DNA from: CAZMGV01 sp964565925
Lineage (GTDB): Bacteria; JAGRBM01; JAHCIT01
Length of the DNA stretch: 64,000 nucleotides
Direction: 5' to 3'
Assembly (NCBI GenBank): GCA_964565925.1
Contig: CAZMGV010000018.1
Location: 1-64,000, forward strand
In this document: positions 52,120 through 62,303 of the stretch, piece after piece
Layout: the number at the start of each line of letters is the position of its first letter
Numbering within the stretch: position 1 is the first letter of the stretch
Notes under the pieces: model-generated
Seen by the model: the letters and a program-made list of their open reading frames with translations, nothing else
Databases searched by the model: none
What the model was told of the DNA's origin: nothing
Translations under genes and position numbers: made by a program

Positions 52120-54336
52120 ATGTCCCCAACTGAACCAGTCATTGTGATCGCCGGCAATCCGAACGTCGGGAAAACAACGCTGTTCAACGCGCTCACCGGC
52201 GCGCGCCAGAAAATCGCCAACTACCCGGGCGTCACCGTCGAGCGCAAGGAAGGCTCCCTCGCGCTGAAGAGCGGACAGCGCCTGCGCGTGATCGACGTCC
52301 CCGGCACCTATTCGCTGATTCCGAAATCGGACGACGAGCAGGTCGCCCACGACGTCCTCGTGGGGCAGTTCAGGGGACTCCCGGCGCCCGAACTGGTGAT
52401 CTATGTCGCCGACGCCTCCAATCTGGAGCGGACGCTGTTCCTGTTCAGCCAGATCCGCGATTTCGGGCTGCCCGCCATCCTCGCGCTGAACATGATGGAC
52501 ATCGCCGCCGAACGCGGGATTGCCGTCGACACGAAGAAGCTCTCGGACGAACTGGGTGTGCCGGTGATCGAGCTGGTCGGCCACAAGAGCAAGGGCGTGG
52601 ATGCGCTCCGCCAGGCGATCGAAACCGCCCGTGTCTCGCCGCCCGCCCCTCAATCCCGCCGCCCCTGGCCGCTCCGGCCCGAAGTCGAGCAGGAATCCGA
52701 TACCCTCGGGAAGCGGCTTGCGGGCCGTCCGGGCACCCAGGGGATCCGCCCGGAGGCCGAAGCCCTCTGGCTGCTCACGGCCGTGGAAGATCCGCGCACC
52801 CGGCTCCGGATCGATCCCGAACTGCGTAAGGCCGCCGAAGAGTCGCTCCGGAAACTGAACGGCGCCGGAATCGACGTCCGCACGGAGACGATCCAGGGCC
52901 GCTACACCTGGCTGAACCCGCTCGCGGCCTCCGTGCAGCGGATCGATAGCGAACCGAAACCGAGCATCCACGACCGGATCGACGCCGTCGTGACGAACCG
53001 CTACGCGGGGCCGGTCATATTCCTTCTGGTGATGACACTGATGTTCCAGGCGGTGTTCTCCTGGGCCAATCCGCTGATCGGAGTGATCGAGCTTCTGATC
53101 GGAAACATCTCCGGCTTTCTGACCGCCACACTGCCGGAGAATCTCGCCACCGACCTGCTCATCAACGGCATCGTAAAAGGCGTCGGGAATGTCATCGCGT
53201 TCCTGCCCCAGATTCTCACGCTGTTCCTGTTCATGAGCCTGCTCGAAGACATCGGCTACATGTCCCGGGCGGCGCTGATCGCCCACCGGATCATGTCGAA
53301 GCTGGGCCTGCCCGGAAAGGCGTTCATCCCGCTCATGTCGTCGTTCGCCTGCGCCATTCCCGGCATCATGGCGACACGGACCATCGAGGATAAGCGCGAC
53401 CGCATGATCACGATCTGCATCGCACCGCTCATCAGCTGCAGCGCCCGGCTGCCCGTCTACGCGCTCGTGATCGCGGCCGTCTTCAACGCCAACCAGCGGG
53501 TGCTGGGCATCTTCACCGAGGGCGGTCTCGTGATGCTCTCCATGTATTTCCTCTCGATCCTCATGGCGGTCACCGCCGCCGCTGTGATGAAACGGACGAT
53601 ACTGCCCGCTCCAAAATCCGGCTTTATCATGGAACTGCCGCCCTACCGCATGCCCCGCTGGAAGGACACGCTGCTCAACATGGTCCAGCGGTCGAACGTC
53701 TTCCTGACCGAAGCCGGCACCGTCATCCTGACCGTGACGGTCGCCCTCTGGTTCCTGCTGTCGTTCCCGCGCAGCGGCCCCGAAGTGGCCTCCGCCGAGC
53801 AGGCAAAGAGCGCGCTGGTCTCACAGCTGGAAACCGTCCCGTCGCCCTCCAGGGCGCGGCTCGAACAGGAAATCGTCGCCGCCCGCAACCGCGTCGCCCA
53901 GGAACGGCTCCGCCACAGCTACGCCGGGCGGATCGGCAGAATCCTGGAACCGGTCATTGCGCCGCTCGGATTCGACTGGAAGATCGGCATCGGGCTCGTC
54001 GGCTCGTTCGCCGCACGGGAAGTGCTCGTCTCGACACTCGGCGTCGTTTACGGCCTGGGGGACGTCGACACCGGAGGCGGCGCGCCCTCGCTCAGGGACC
54101 GGATCCGGACCGAACGCGATCCGCTGACGGGCAGGCTGGTGTTCACCCCGCTCGTGGGACTTTCGCTGATGGTGTTCTTCGTGCTCGCCTGCCAGTGCAT
54201 GTCGACGCTCGCCATTATCCGGCGCGAAACCCGTTCGCTCCGGTGGCCGGCGTTCGTGTTCACCTACATGACGATTCTGGCCTGGACCTGCTCGTTCGCC
54301 GTCTACCAGAGCGGGCGGCTGATGGGGTTCCAGTAA
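52120..54336 (+). CDS. feoB: Ferrous iron transporter B
   Basis: The product has 738 residues. The N-terminal G domain has GNPNVGKTTLFNAL (G1), DVPGTYSL (G3) and NMMD (G4, N-x-x-D), followed by a helical GDI-like domain and a membrane part of about 8-10 helices with two Gate domains. The conserved Cys stretch ISCSARLPVY, implicated in iron passage, is present. It imports Fe2+ driven by the GTP cycle, mostly under anoxic or micro-oxic conditions. It is operonic with feoA; no feoC is seen. Confidence 0.97.
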   Translation: MSPTEPVIVIAGNPNVGKTTLFNALTGARQKIANYPGVTVERKEGSLALKSGQRLRVIDVPGTYSLIPKSDDEQVAHDVLVGQFRGLPAPELVIYVADASNLERTLFLFSQIRDFGLPAILALNMMDIAAERGIAVDTKKLSDELGVPVIELVGHKSKGVDALRQAIETARVSPPAPQSRRPWPLRPEVEQESDTLGKRLAGRPGTQGIRPEAEALWLLTAVEDPRTRLRIDPELRKAAEESLRKLNGAGIDVRTETIQGRYTWLNPLAASVQRIDSEPKPSIHDRIDAVVTNRYAGPVIFLLVMTLMFQAVFSWANPLIGVIELLIGNISGFLTATLPENLATDLLINGIVKGVGNVIAFLPQILTLFLFMSLLEDIGYMSRAALIAHRIMSKLGLPGKAFIPLMSSFACAIPGIMATRTIEDKRDRMITICIAPLISCSARLPVYALVIAAVFNANQRVLGIFTEGGLVMLSMYFLSILMAVTAAAVMKRTILPAPKSGFIMELPPYRMPRWKDTLLNMVQRSNVFLTEAGTVILTVTVALWFLLSFPRSGPEVASAEQAKSALVSQLETVPSPSRARLEQEIVAARNRVAQERLRHSYAGRIGRILEPVIAPLGFDWKIGIGLVGSFAAREVLVSTLGVVYGLGDVDTGGGAPSLRDRIRTERDPLTGRLVFTPLVGLSLMVFFVLACQCMSTLAIIRRETRSLRWPAFVFTYMTILAWTCSFAVYQSGRLMGFQ

Positions 54337-54342
54337 TCCGGC

Positions 54343-54849
54343 TCAGTCGCCGGCCGTCTCTTCGACCAGATCTTCCCCCGGCCCCACGAACGTCCCGTCC
54401 CGAAGGCGCTCGAACCGGCGCACACGCACGATCGCATCCCGGTTCAGCGGTCCGTAGAGATGCGGGAATATCTTCTTCGGGTCTTCGTACTTGAGCGGCG
54501 CGGTGACGAGATCCCGTGCCACATCCAGCACGAGGTAGGGACGCCCGTCGCCCCGGTAGTACCGGTTTCCGACGGCGGCGAGTTCCGCCACCGGGTCGGT
54601 GAAGTGGATAAATCCTTCCTCGTAGTAACGTTCACTGACGTAGGGATCGCCGGTCGAGAATTTCCGGAAATGCGGTTCCGGAACCAGATGGTACATGGGC
54701 TCCGAAATCTCCGACAGCTGTTCGTCGATCTCGCCGCGCCCGGCCTTGCGCCGGTAGTCGAAAGGCGACTTGTGGGCGCCGGCCCCCGACCGGTGCGCTT
54801 TGAGCACGACCGGGTTGCGGGGCAGGCGGAGTTTCTTGGGAGCGGCCAT
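54343..54849 (-). CDS. DUF952-family protein
   Basis: The product has 168 residues. From about residue 52 (MYHLVPEPHF) it matches DUF952, with 'YYEEGFIHFTDPV' and 'IFPHLYGPLNRDAIV' as signature blocks. The first ~50 residues are basic and not part of the family. ATG 54696 is a possible shorter start but its ribosome-binding spacing is poor. DUF952 has been grouped with ADP-ribosyltransferase-like folds; activity is unproven. It lies convergent to feoB with a 6-bp gap. Confidence 0.78.
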   Translation of the reverse strand: MAAPKKLRLPRNPVVLKAHRSGAGAHKSPFDYRRKAGRGEIDEQLSEISEPMYHLVPEPHFRKFSTGDPYVSERYYEEGFIHFTDPVAELAAVGNRYYRGDGRPYLVLDVARDLVTAPLKYEDPKKIFPHLYGPLNRDAIVRVRRFERLRDGTFVGPGEDLVEETAGD

Positions 54850-54883
54850 ATCTGCCCGGATTATGAGGCAATCGCCGCCGCTT

Positions 54884-56107
54884 TCAAAGATTCACCGGTT
54901 CCGGATCGCCGGCCTGGAGCGGCGCCTCCGGAATCCGCCGCTCGTTCCGCCAGAAAACGAGATTGCCCGTCAGCAGCATCCCGGCCACCGACACGAACAT
55001 GGTGGAATAACCCCACTTCTGGGCAATATGGCCGAACACGACGGGCGACATCGTTCCGCCCAGGCACCACGCCCAGATGAACCAGCTGGTGATCCGTCCG
55101 GAATAGGCAGGGTTGCGGGCCCGCTCGATCGCCAGCGCGTTCAGCAGCGGGTTCACATAGGTGACCCCCACGCCGAACCCGAGCCCCATCAGGAAAAGCT
55201 GCCACGGGGCCTCGATCAGCGGAACGAGACCGATGGACAGCACATAGAAAACCATCGTCCCGTAAATCAGCGCGTGCTGGCCGAACCGCTCCTGCGCGCG
55301 CCCGGCGGCCAGACGCAGCGCAATCGCCATCAGGGGATAGGCGATAAAGAACCCGCGCCCCGACGCCATCCCCTTCGACCGGCAGTAGACGATGATGAAG
55401 GTGGCTACCGCCGTGTACGACGCGACTTCGATCAGGTTGAGCAGCAGCACGGGCAGGATTTTGCGCTCCGACATGAACCGGAATATGTCCGCGGCGGGCG
55501 GCGCCTTTTCGCCTTCGGTTTCGTGCCGGACATGCGTATCCGGAATCACCAGAAAGTTGGCGGCGGCGGCCAGCGACACCGCGGCGGCCGAATACCCCAC
55601 CACCCGGAAGCCGAACTCCGCGTGCAGCCACTCGGCCACCACAGGGCCGGCCAGGTGCGTCGTCAGCGCCCAGACGCCGGTGATCAGGAAAACGAACGGC
55701 AGGTCGCGCGGCGGCGACAGGTCCACCTGCATGGAGACGGCCGCCGCATAGCTCACGATGAAGCCGGTGCCGAGCGCCGCCCGTAGCGCGTAGACCGGCC
55801 AGCCGATTCCGGTGACGCCGGCGAATCCGAACGCCGAGACCGCCATGAGCAGCGTCCCGGCCATGACGAACGGCTTGCGGCCGATCACGTCCATCCAGTG
55901 ACCGATGAAGGGGACGAGGAACAGCGCCGGCCAGCCCCACATGCTCATGATGCGGCCGACCTCGTCGCGGGTGGCGCCGATGTCTTCCAGATGCTTCGGC
56001 AGCACGTAGAACGACATGTAGGCAAGCACGATGAAGAATATGCCCGCCACGGAGGGGGCGAGCCGCTTCCAGCTGAGCGGCCCGTTCACTGGTTCGGGTG
56101 CGGACAA
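54884..56107 (-). CDS. Major facilitator superfamily transporter
   Basis: The product has 407 residues with about 12 hydrophobic helices. The loop 2-3 motif A is GHWMDVIGRKP, diagnostic of the superfamily, and a central hydrophilic loop separates the two six-helix halves. No substrate signature is evident; the size fits drug/metabolite exporters or uptake permeases. Its start is 12 bp from the end of the HIT gene on the same strand, so they may be cotranscribed. Confidence 0.9.
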   Translation of the reverse strand: MSAPEPVNGPLSWKRLAPSVAGIFFIVLAYMSFYVLPKHLEDIGATRDEVGRIMSMWGWPALFLVPFIGHWMDVIGRKPFVMAGTLLMAVSAFGFAGVTGIGWPVYALRAALGTGFIVSYAAAVSMQVDLSPPRDLPFVFLITGVWALTTHLAGPVVAEWLHAEFGFRVVGYSAAAVSLAAAANFLVIPDTHVRHETEGEKAPPAADIFRFMSERKILPVLLLNLIEVASYTAVATFIIVYCRSKGMASGRGFFIAYPLMAIALRLAAGRAQERFGQHALIYGTMVFYVLSIGLVPLIEAPWQLFLMGLGFGVGVTYVNPLLNALAIERARNPAYSGRITSWFIWAWCLGGTMSPVVFGHIAQKWGYSTMFVSVAGMLLTGNLVFWRNERRIPEAPLQAGDPEPVNL

Positions 56108-56119
56108 CCTGATGGCCGA

Positions 56120-56473
56120 TCAGCCGGGGGGCCAGCCGAGCGCACGGCCGCCCAGCACATGGAGATGCAGGTGATAAACGGTCTGCCCGCCGTTCTCGCG
56201 GATATTGTTCACGACGCGGAAGCCGTTCTCGGCTATGCCCTGTTTCTTCGCCAGCGCCTGAACGACCTGCAGCATGTGGCCGATCACCGCCGAATCACCT
56301 GGCGAGAGATCCATGAGCGTCGGAATGTGCTTTTTCGGGATCACCAGAAAGTGTGTCGGCGCCTGCGGGTTGATATCCGAGAAAGCCACGCAGTGTTCGT
56401 CCTCGTGCAGGGTCTTTGCGGGAATCTCCTTGCGGACGATCCTGCAGAACAGGCAGTTCGATTCGTGGGACAT
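56120..56473 (-). CDS. HIT-family nucleotide hydrolase (HINT type)
   Basis: The product has 117 residues. The catalytic histidine triad is HLHLHVLGGR (His101, His103, His105). CLFC (Cys7, Cys10) and His50 in the KKHI segment form the zinc site of HINT proteins, which hydrolyse AMP-lysine and nucleoside phosphoramidates. ATG 56473 is chosen for AAAGGTG upstream and the family N-terminus; the frame runs 60 bases further without a match. Confidence 0.93.
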   Translation of the reverse strand: MSHESNCLFCRIVRKEIPAKTLHEDEHCVAFSDINPQAPTHFLVIPKKHIPTLMDLSPGDSAVIGHMLQVVQALAKKQGIAENGFRVVNNIRENGGQTVYHLHLHVLGGRALGWPPG

Positions 56474-56962
56474 GCCAAACACCTTTCTCCGGAGACGGCG
56501 GACCCGGGCGATCAGTTCAAAAACCGGTTGCACCCCGGAAACCTCCGTCAGGGATTTATAAAGTGCCGGAATAGACGGTTCAATCCACGAACCATGGCTA
56601 CGCCCGAATCGGCGAGCGAAACTCTCGGGCGACAGCCGCGGGAGCGGAGGCTTTCCCGAAACCGTACCCCGGACCTTCCCCGTTTGCCTGAGCCGGATTT
56701 TATCAGGCTATAAGGGGTAGATTTCGGGGAGAGCCCCCCGCCCCCGGTGCGTAATCGGGCCCCTGAACTGCCCATATTGGCGGAATAGTTTCAATATTTT
56801 CCTCTTTATATTCAGCTAGTTAACCCGACTTCTCCAACTTTCCGGCCCGCGACGTCACTTGCCCAAGGAATGTGCTAGGGTTTGTCGTCGCCCGCCGGGG
56901 CGAAGGCGCTGCGCCCCCTCTCCGGCTGGCGTAATTCCCGATTCGAACGGACACCCACGACG
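56474..56962. other. Divergent intergenic region between HIT and tldD genes
   Basis: This 489-bp gap contains no gene that I can support. The part at 56580-56770 is GC-rich, with C-runs. An A/T-rich island follows at about 56775-56840, with TTGGCG (56777) and TATATT (56807), whose spacing is too long for one promoter; it probably holds the tldD promoter. The tldD frame is open back to about 56882 but shows no ribosome-binding site there. Confidence 0.4.
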
Positions 56963-58354
56963 ATGATCAAGGACGTGACCGCCAAGAAGGTTCTGGCTGC
57001 CGCGCTTTCCAAAGGCGGAGAGTTCGCCGACATTTTTGTCGAGAGCCGCCGCGCGTCCACGCTGTCGTTCGAAGACGGCCGTCTGGACAACATCCTGAAC
57101 GGGCAGGACACGGGCTGCGGAATCCGGCTGATCCGCAACCGCCGCGAAGTGTACGCCTACACCAACGACCTCTCCGACAAGAACCTGATCGAGATCGCCG
57201 GGTTCGTCGCCTCGCAGGGTTCCGGCACGGCGGGCGACAAGCACACCTTCAACTTCAAGAAATCCAAGGCCGGTTTCATCAACAAGATCGTCCGCAAGCC
57301 CTCCACCGTGGCGCTGGCGAAAAAACTGGCCATGCTGGAGACGAGCGACAAGGCGGCGCGGATCTCGCCGAACATCCGGCAGGTGAAGGTGCTGCTGCGG
57401 GATCTCACCCAGGAGATCACCATCGTCAATTCGCTGGGCGAATGGGCCACCGACAGCCGCGTACAGGTGCTGTTCTTCGTCCAGACCGTGGGCGAAAAAG
57501 GCGGCGTGCTCCAGACCGCTTACGAGCCCATCGGCGGAACGGTCGGCTTCGAACTGTTCGACAGGATTCCGCCTGAACAGGTCGCGAAAACCGCTGCCGA
57601 ACGGGTGCTCCGCAACCTCGAGGCGAAGCCGATCCGCGGCGGCCGGATGAGCGTCGTGATGGCGTCCGAGGCGGGCGGCACGATGATCCATGAGGCGATC
57701 GGCCACGGCCTGGAAGCCGACCTCGCCAACGAAGGGCTGTCGGTTTACGCGGGCAAGATGGGCCAGAAGGTGACCAACGAACTCATTACGGTCGTCGACG
57801 ATGCCACCATCCTGAACAAGCGCGGAACCTACGTGTTCGACGACGAAGGCTCGAAATCGCAGAAGAACGTTCTGGTCGAGAACGGCGTGCTGAAGAAATA
57901 CCTGTCGTCACGGCTTACCGCCATGAAGGACGGCTCCGCCACGACCGGCAACGGACGGCGCCAGAGCTACGAGCACCTGCCCATGGTCCGCATGACCAAC
58001 ACCTATATCGCGGCCGGCAAGGACAACCCCGAGGACATCATCCGCTCGGTGGACCGCGGCCTGCTCGTCACCCGCATGGGCGGCGGACAGGTGAACACCG
58101 TGAACGGCGACTTCGTGTTCGAGGTTTCGGAAGGCTACCTGATCGAAGGCGGCCGCAAGGGGCCCCCGGTCCGGGGCGCGACGCTCACCGGCAACGGCCC
58201 GCGGATACTTCGCGAAATCGACAAGGTCGGCACCGACCTGGGCTTCGGGCTGGGCACCTGCGGCAAGAACGGACAGGGCGTGCCGGTCTCCGACGCGCAG
58301 CCGACGCTCCGGATTCCCGAGATCATCGTGGGCGGCGAACTGGCCCCGGCCTGA
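56963..58354 (+). CDS. tldD: TldD-family metalloprotease
   Basis: The product has 463 residues. The zinc motif is HEAIGH (243-248) in 'GGTMIHEAIGHGLEAD', and the C-terminal domain ends with 'GNGPRILREIDKVGTDLGF' and 'GKNGQGVPVSDAQPTLRI'. TldD acts with PmbA/TldE to degrade unfolded peptides and to mature some RiPPs; TldD carries the metal. No PmbA partner is adjacent, so it must be elsewhere or TldD acts alone. The start is ATG 56963. Confidence 0.94.
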   Translation: MIKDVTAKKVLAAALSKGGEFADIFVESRRASTLSFEDGRLDNILNGQDTGCGIRLIRNRREVYAYTNDLSDKNLIEIAGFVASQGSGTAGDKHTFNFKKSKAGFINKIVRKPSTVALAKKLAMLETSDKAARISPNIRQVKVLLRDLTQEITIVNSLGEWATDSRVQVLFFVQTVGEKGGVLQTAYEPIGGTVGFELFDRIPPEQVAKTAAERVLRNLEAKPIRGGRMSVVMASEAGGTMIHEAIGHGLEADLANEGLSVYAGKMGQKVTNELITVVDDATILNKRGTYVFDDEGSKSQKNVLVENGVLKKYLSSRLTAMKDGSATTGNGRRQSYEHLPMVRMTNTYIAAGKDNPEDIIRSVDRGLLVTRMGGGQVNTVNGDFVFEVSEGYLIEGGRKGPPVRGATLTGNGPRILREIDKVGTDLGFGLGTCGKNGQGVPVSDAQPTLRIPEIIVGGELAPA

Positions 58355-58373
58355 TTCCCGGCAGAACTCCCGC

Positions 58374-59150
58374 TCAACCCTTTACGGCATATCCCATGTA
58401 GGCGACTGACAGGTCGCGGGACTCCCGCATCGGCATCTTTTCGCCCAGCTGCCGGTAAGAGATCATCCCGAGCTTGCGGGCCACCAGATAGCCGGCCATC
58501 GCGGGCGGCGAACCGGACGGCGAAAGCCCCCGCTTCTCCTTGCACACGAGGCCGTTCGTCCGCAGCACCTGGTCCAGCTCCTCGGGCTTGATGAACTGGT
58601 CCCAGTCGTGGACATCGGATGGCATGAGCGCCGTCAGCTTCCAGTCCTGCATCAGCTTGATCATCACCAGCCTGCTCTGGAACGTCCGGTTGATGGTGTC
58701 GAACATATAGACGCCGTCCGGCTTGAGCACCCGCGCGGTTTCCGCGATCACCCGGTCCAGGTCCGTCACATGCTCCAGCACGTCGCAGCAGTAAACGATG
58801 TCGAACGCTCCGTCCGGAAACGGCAGCTTTTCACCCGAGCCGTGCACGTACTTGATATTGAGCCCTTCCGCTTTCGCGTGGCCCCGGGCGGTCTCGAGCG
58901 TCCCCTCCGACGGATCGAGCCCGGTGACGTTGCAGCCCAGCTTCGCGAACTCCTCGGATAAAAATCCCCCGCCGCAGCCGATGTCGAGGGTCTTCTTCCC
59001 CTTGGGGTCGATTTTCAGTTTCGTTTCCAGCAGCTTGCGGAAGTAGCCGAAGCGACCGGGATTGAGTGCGGCCTTCAGGGTGTAGAGGTAGGAGTTCTCG
59101 TCCCACCACGTATTGGCGTCGCGGTTATAGATATCGTTGTTAACGGGCAT
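58374..59150 (-). CDS. Class I SAM methyltransferase, UbiG-like
   Basis: The product has 258 residues. The SAM motif is LDIGCGGGFLSEEF (55-68), with GLDPSEGTL, 'FDIVYCCDVLEHV' and 'VLKPDGVYMF'. The N-terminal 'NRDANTWWDENSYLYTLKAALNPGRFGYF' resembles UbiG/Coq3 O-methyltransferases of ubiquinone synthesis, but other quinone or lipid acceptors are possible. ATG 59150 is chosen for AAGGGGG upstream. The Dph6-like gene diverges from it, with 62 bp between. Confidence 0.85.
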   Translation of the reverse strand: MPVNNDIYNRDANTWWDENSYLYTLKAALNPGRFGYFRKLLETKLKIDPKGKKTLDIGCGGGFLSEEFAKLGCNVTGLDPSEGTLETARGHAKAEGLNIKYVHGSGEKLPFPDGAFDIVYCCDVLEHVTDLDRVIAETARVLKPDGVYMFDTINRTFQSRLVMIKLMQDWKLTALMPSDVHDWDQFIKPEELDQVLRTNGLVCKEKRGLSPSGSPPAMAGYLVARKLGMISYRQLGEKMPMRESRDLSVAYMGYAVKG

Positions 59151-59212
59151 GGCTGGTTCCCCCTTGAGACGCTGCACCCGGAACACTACAAAGAAGGCCG
59201 GAGGAGTCCAAC

Positions 59213-59884
59213 ATGAGCCGCGAGAAAGTGGCCGTCGCCTGGAGCGGCGGTAAGGACAGCGCGATGGCTTTCTTCGAAACGAAGAAGGACCCCCGGTACG
59301 AGATCGTCTCGCTGCTCACCACCGTCACCGGCGAATACGACCGGATCAGCATGCACGGCGTGCGGCGCGAACTCCTGAAAAGACAGGCGGAGGCGGCAGG
59401 CGTGCCGCTGCTGGAGGTGGTCATTCCGCCGCAGTGCTCCAACGAGATCTACGAACAGAAAATGGCCGATGCCTGCGAGCAGCTGAAGCGGCAGGGAGTG
59501 ACGTCGATCGTCTTCGGCGACCTGTGGCTGGAAGACGTCCGCAACTACCGCATCGCCAATCTGGCGAAGGTGAACATGAAGCCGCTGTTCCCGGTATGGC
59601 TGCGTCCGGTTAACACATTCGCCCGCGAGATTATCTCGTCAGGAATTAAAACCACGCTCGCCTGTGTCGATAGCCAGCAGATCCCGGGCTCCCTTGCCGG
59701 GCGCGAGTACGACGAGTCCCTGCTAAAAGACCTTCCGCCCGGCGCCGATCCGTGCGGCGAGAAGGGCGAGTTCCATACGTTCGTGTGGGACGGGCCGTTC
59801 TTCAGCCGGCCGGTGAAGTTCACCAAGGGCGCGGTCACCGTCCGCGAAGGCCGGTTCCACTTCTGCGACCTGATACCGGCGTAG
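59213..59884 (+). CDS. Dph6-like ATP pyrophosphatase (adenine nucleotide alpha hydrolase)
   Basis: The product has 223 residues. The PP-loop SGGKDS is at residues 11-16, and the family-specific 'CGEKGEFHTFVWDGP' lies in the C-terminal half. The eukaryotic relative amidates diphthine on EF2, a modification bacteria lack, so the substrate here is different and unknown. The ATG follows a GGAGGAG site. It lies divergent to the UbiG-like gene and convergent to the RND exporter gene (10-bp gap). Confidence 0.9.
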   Translation: MSREKVAVAWSGGKDSAMAFFETKKDPRYEIVSLLTTVTGEYDRISMHGVRRELLKRQAEAAGVPLLEVVIPPQCSNEIYEQKMADACEQLKRQGVTSIVFGDLWLEDVRNYRIANLAKVNMKPLFPVWLRPVNTFAREIISSGIKTTLACVDSQQIPGSLAGREYDESLLKDLPPGADPCGEKGEFHTFVWDGPFFSRPVKFTKGAVTVREGRFHFCDLIPA

Positions 59885-59894
59885 AGCCGGCGGC

Positions 59895-62303
59895 TTAGGC
59901 GTTCGCCTTCGCCCGTTTGGCGATGGCCACGGCGAACTTCTTCTCCAGATCGGCCTTGCCGGGCTTGAAGATCCAGATCAGCGCCTGGTGCATGATGATG
60001 TCGCCAATGAGCGAACCGATGATCGTCGTCACCGTCAGGATGCCGAAGTGGACCACCGGAATGAGATCCGAGATGCAGAGGATCGCGAACCCGCCGATCA
60101 GGATGGCGGAGGAGAACATGAACGCCTTGCCGCGCGTGTTCGTCGTGTAGTCGATCGCCTCCTCGTAACTCATGCCGTCCTCCATCGACTGGTTGAAGCC
60201 GATGAGGAAATGGATCGTGTTGTCCACGAGCCCGATGGCGATGGACGGCGACATGCAGGTGGCGAGATCCAGCGGAATCCCCAGCGCCCCCATCACGCCG
60301 AGCGTGAACATGACCGGCAGGATGTTCGGAATGAAGGCGATAAACGCCCGCGAGAAGCTCTTCAGCACGATCCAGAACTGGATGAACATGACCAGCGCGG
60401 AGACCGAGAGCGAATTGATCTGCGACGTCGTCACCTTGTCGATCATGTTCGACATGAGGCGCACGACACCCGACACCCTGCCGGTGAAATGGGGCTTCAG
60501 CTGTTCGTTGATATACAGCTCGGTCCGGCTGATCAGCTCCGTGAGCTGTGTCGACGAGATCGCCTTCACCCGTGAAGTGATCCGGGCGGCCGAGCCGTCG
60601 GGCGTAATGAAACGCGACAGCAGGGGCTCACGGCGCTTGGCGAGCGGGAGCAGGCGCAGGACGCCGTCCACTTCCTCTTCGCGGGTGGGCAGCATGCGCG
60701 GACCGCCGAACAGCGCGCGCTTGCCTTCCGCCATGACGTCGGAGGGCCCCAGCACGCCGGTGATCTCGTCCTGGCGGTCCAGGAAGTTCGCGATCTTGTC
60801 CATGTCCCAGTAGTCGCGGACGTGGTTCAGCTTGGCGCCCTTGTCGGAGGGCTCGATAAACACCTCGAACGGGATCGTTCCGCCCAGATTCTGCTCGAAG
60901 AAGTAGTAGTTCTTCGTGAACTCCGTGCGGCTCGAGAAGAACTTGATCGGGTTCGTTTCCACGGTGATGTAGGCCGCACCCCAGACCGAGAGACCCAGGA
61001 AGGCGAAAGAGGCGATCACGACCGCCATCGACTGGTCCCGGTTCATCTTCGAGATGGCCTTCAGGACCTTGTCCATCAGGCCGCTTTCGACGCTTTCGCG
61101 GACTTCCGCCTTGGGCGGCGTCGTCAGGTAGAGAAGGATCGGCGTCAGCGTGATGGAGGCGACAAACGACGCCATGATGCTCGCGGCCGTGATGAGTCCG
61201 GTCTGGATGACGGGCAGCACGTTGGCCGTGGCGAGCGACAGGAACCCGACCGCCGTCGTGAGGCTCGAGTAGAAGCACGGACGGATCATGCGGCCCATGG
61301 TCACCACGACCGCTTCCTGCTTGTCCGGGAACTCTTCCAGCGTGTGGTAGTAGTGCGTGATGATGTGAACCGAGAAGTTCACGCCGATCACCAGAATCAC
61401 GGGTATGACGACCGAGTTGGCGATCGTGAGCGGCACGTTGCCCAGCACCTGGCCGGCGATCGGCAGGCCGACCGCCGAACCCAGCTTGTCCACCAGCGAC
61501 GCCCAGATCGGGATATTCGTAAAGGCGAACATTCCGAGCAGCCAGATCGTCGAGACGATCATGCTCAGCGCCGGAATCAGCACGCCCAGCAGGTTCCTGA
61601 AGGTGAGGATGAGCACGATGACCGAGAACAGCAGCACGATCGGCGTCAGGATCGTGAGGTCCTTCACGATCGCCCGGTACAGTTCCGTCGCATAGACCGG
61701 CGTTCCGGCCATCCGGACCACGCCCGGGGGCGTGCCCGCCTCGTCACGGGCCTTTTCCATCTGTTTCGTCAGCTCCATCCGGTAACTCGGGTCACTGGGC
61801 TTGCCCTCGATGACGACGTAGACGAACGCCGTCTTCATGTCCGGGGAGATCAGCAGGTTCCGGTAGATGTTGGTGCTCGCCAGCTTCGCCATCGCGTAAC
61901 GCTTGTCGGCGTCGGAGAGCGTGGTCGACTTGATGATCGGTTCGCCCATTTTCGGCATGGTGCCCGACAGGTCGATGGAATCGAGGTCCGTCGCGGTGGC
62001 GGCCGACAGCGCGGCGATCACGCCGGGAGTGGCCCTGACGTGGTTGACGAGCTTCTGGATGTATTCGAGCGACTTCTGCCCGAGGGCGTCGTCGTCGGTA
62101 TGCGAAAAGATGATGAATTCGTCCGCGCCGAACTGCTTCTGGAGCGTCTCGTAGGCGACCAGATCCGGATCGCTCTGGAGGAAGAAATATTCCAGTTCCG
62201 TGACGATTCTCAGCTTGTAAACCGACGCCACGATGCAGGCGACGGTGATGGCGATCTGGATCGCCAGAACCCAGGTTCGCTTGCCGAGAAACCAGCGCGA
62301 CAT
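59895..62303 (-). CDS. RND-superfamily (MMPL-type) exporter
   Basis: The product has about 802 residues. The topology is one N-terminal helix, a large periplasmic loop (about 40-210), a block of five to six helices, a second single helix and loop, and a final block. Acidic residues typical of proton relay are sparse. The family includes lipid, hopanoid and sterol-like exporters; with the SDR and desaturase nearby a lipid substrate is plausible. The frame is open to GTG 62369, but neither start has a good ribosome-binding site; 62303 puts the first helix at the usual distance. It diverges from the SDR gene. Confidence 0.85.
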   Translation of the reverse strand: MSRWFLGKRTWVLAIQIAITVACIVASVYKLRIVTELEYFFLQSDPDLVAYETLQKQFGADEFIIFSHTDDDALGQKSLEYIQKLVNHVRATPGVIAALSAATATDLDSIDLSGTMPKMGEPIIKSTTLSDADKRYAMAKLASTNIYRNLLISPDMKTAFVYVVIEGKPSDPSYRMELTKQMEKARDEAGTPPGVVRMAGTPVYATELYRAIVKDLTILTPIVLLFSVIVLILTFRNLLGVLIPALSMIVSTIWLLGMFAFTNIPIWASLVDKLGSAVGLPIAGQVLGNVPLTIANSVVIPVILVIGVNFSVHIITHYYHTLEEFPDKQEAVVVTMGRMIRPCFYSSLTTAVGFLSLATANVLPVIQTGLITAASIMASFVASITLTPILLYLTTPPKAEVRESVESGLMDKVLKAISKMNRDQSMAVVIASFAFLGLSVWGAAYITVETNPIKFFSSRTEFTKNYYFFEQNLGGTIPFEVFIEPSDKGAKLNHVRDYWDMDKIANFLDRQDEITGVLGPSDVMAEGKRALFGGPRMLPTREEEVDGVLRLLPLAKRREPLLSRFITPDGSAARITSRVKAISSTQLTELISRTELYINEQLKPHFTGRVSGVVRLMSNMIDKVTTSQINSLSVSALVMFIQFWIVLKSFSRAFIAFIPNILPVMFTLGVMGALGIPLDLATCMSPSIAIGLVDNTIHFLIGFNQSMEDGMSYEEAIDYTTNTRGKAFMFSSAILIGGFAILCISDLIPVVHFGILTVTTIIGSLIGDIIMHQALIWIFKPGKADLEKKFAVAIAKRAKANA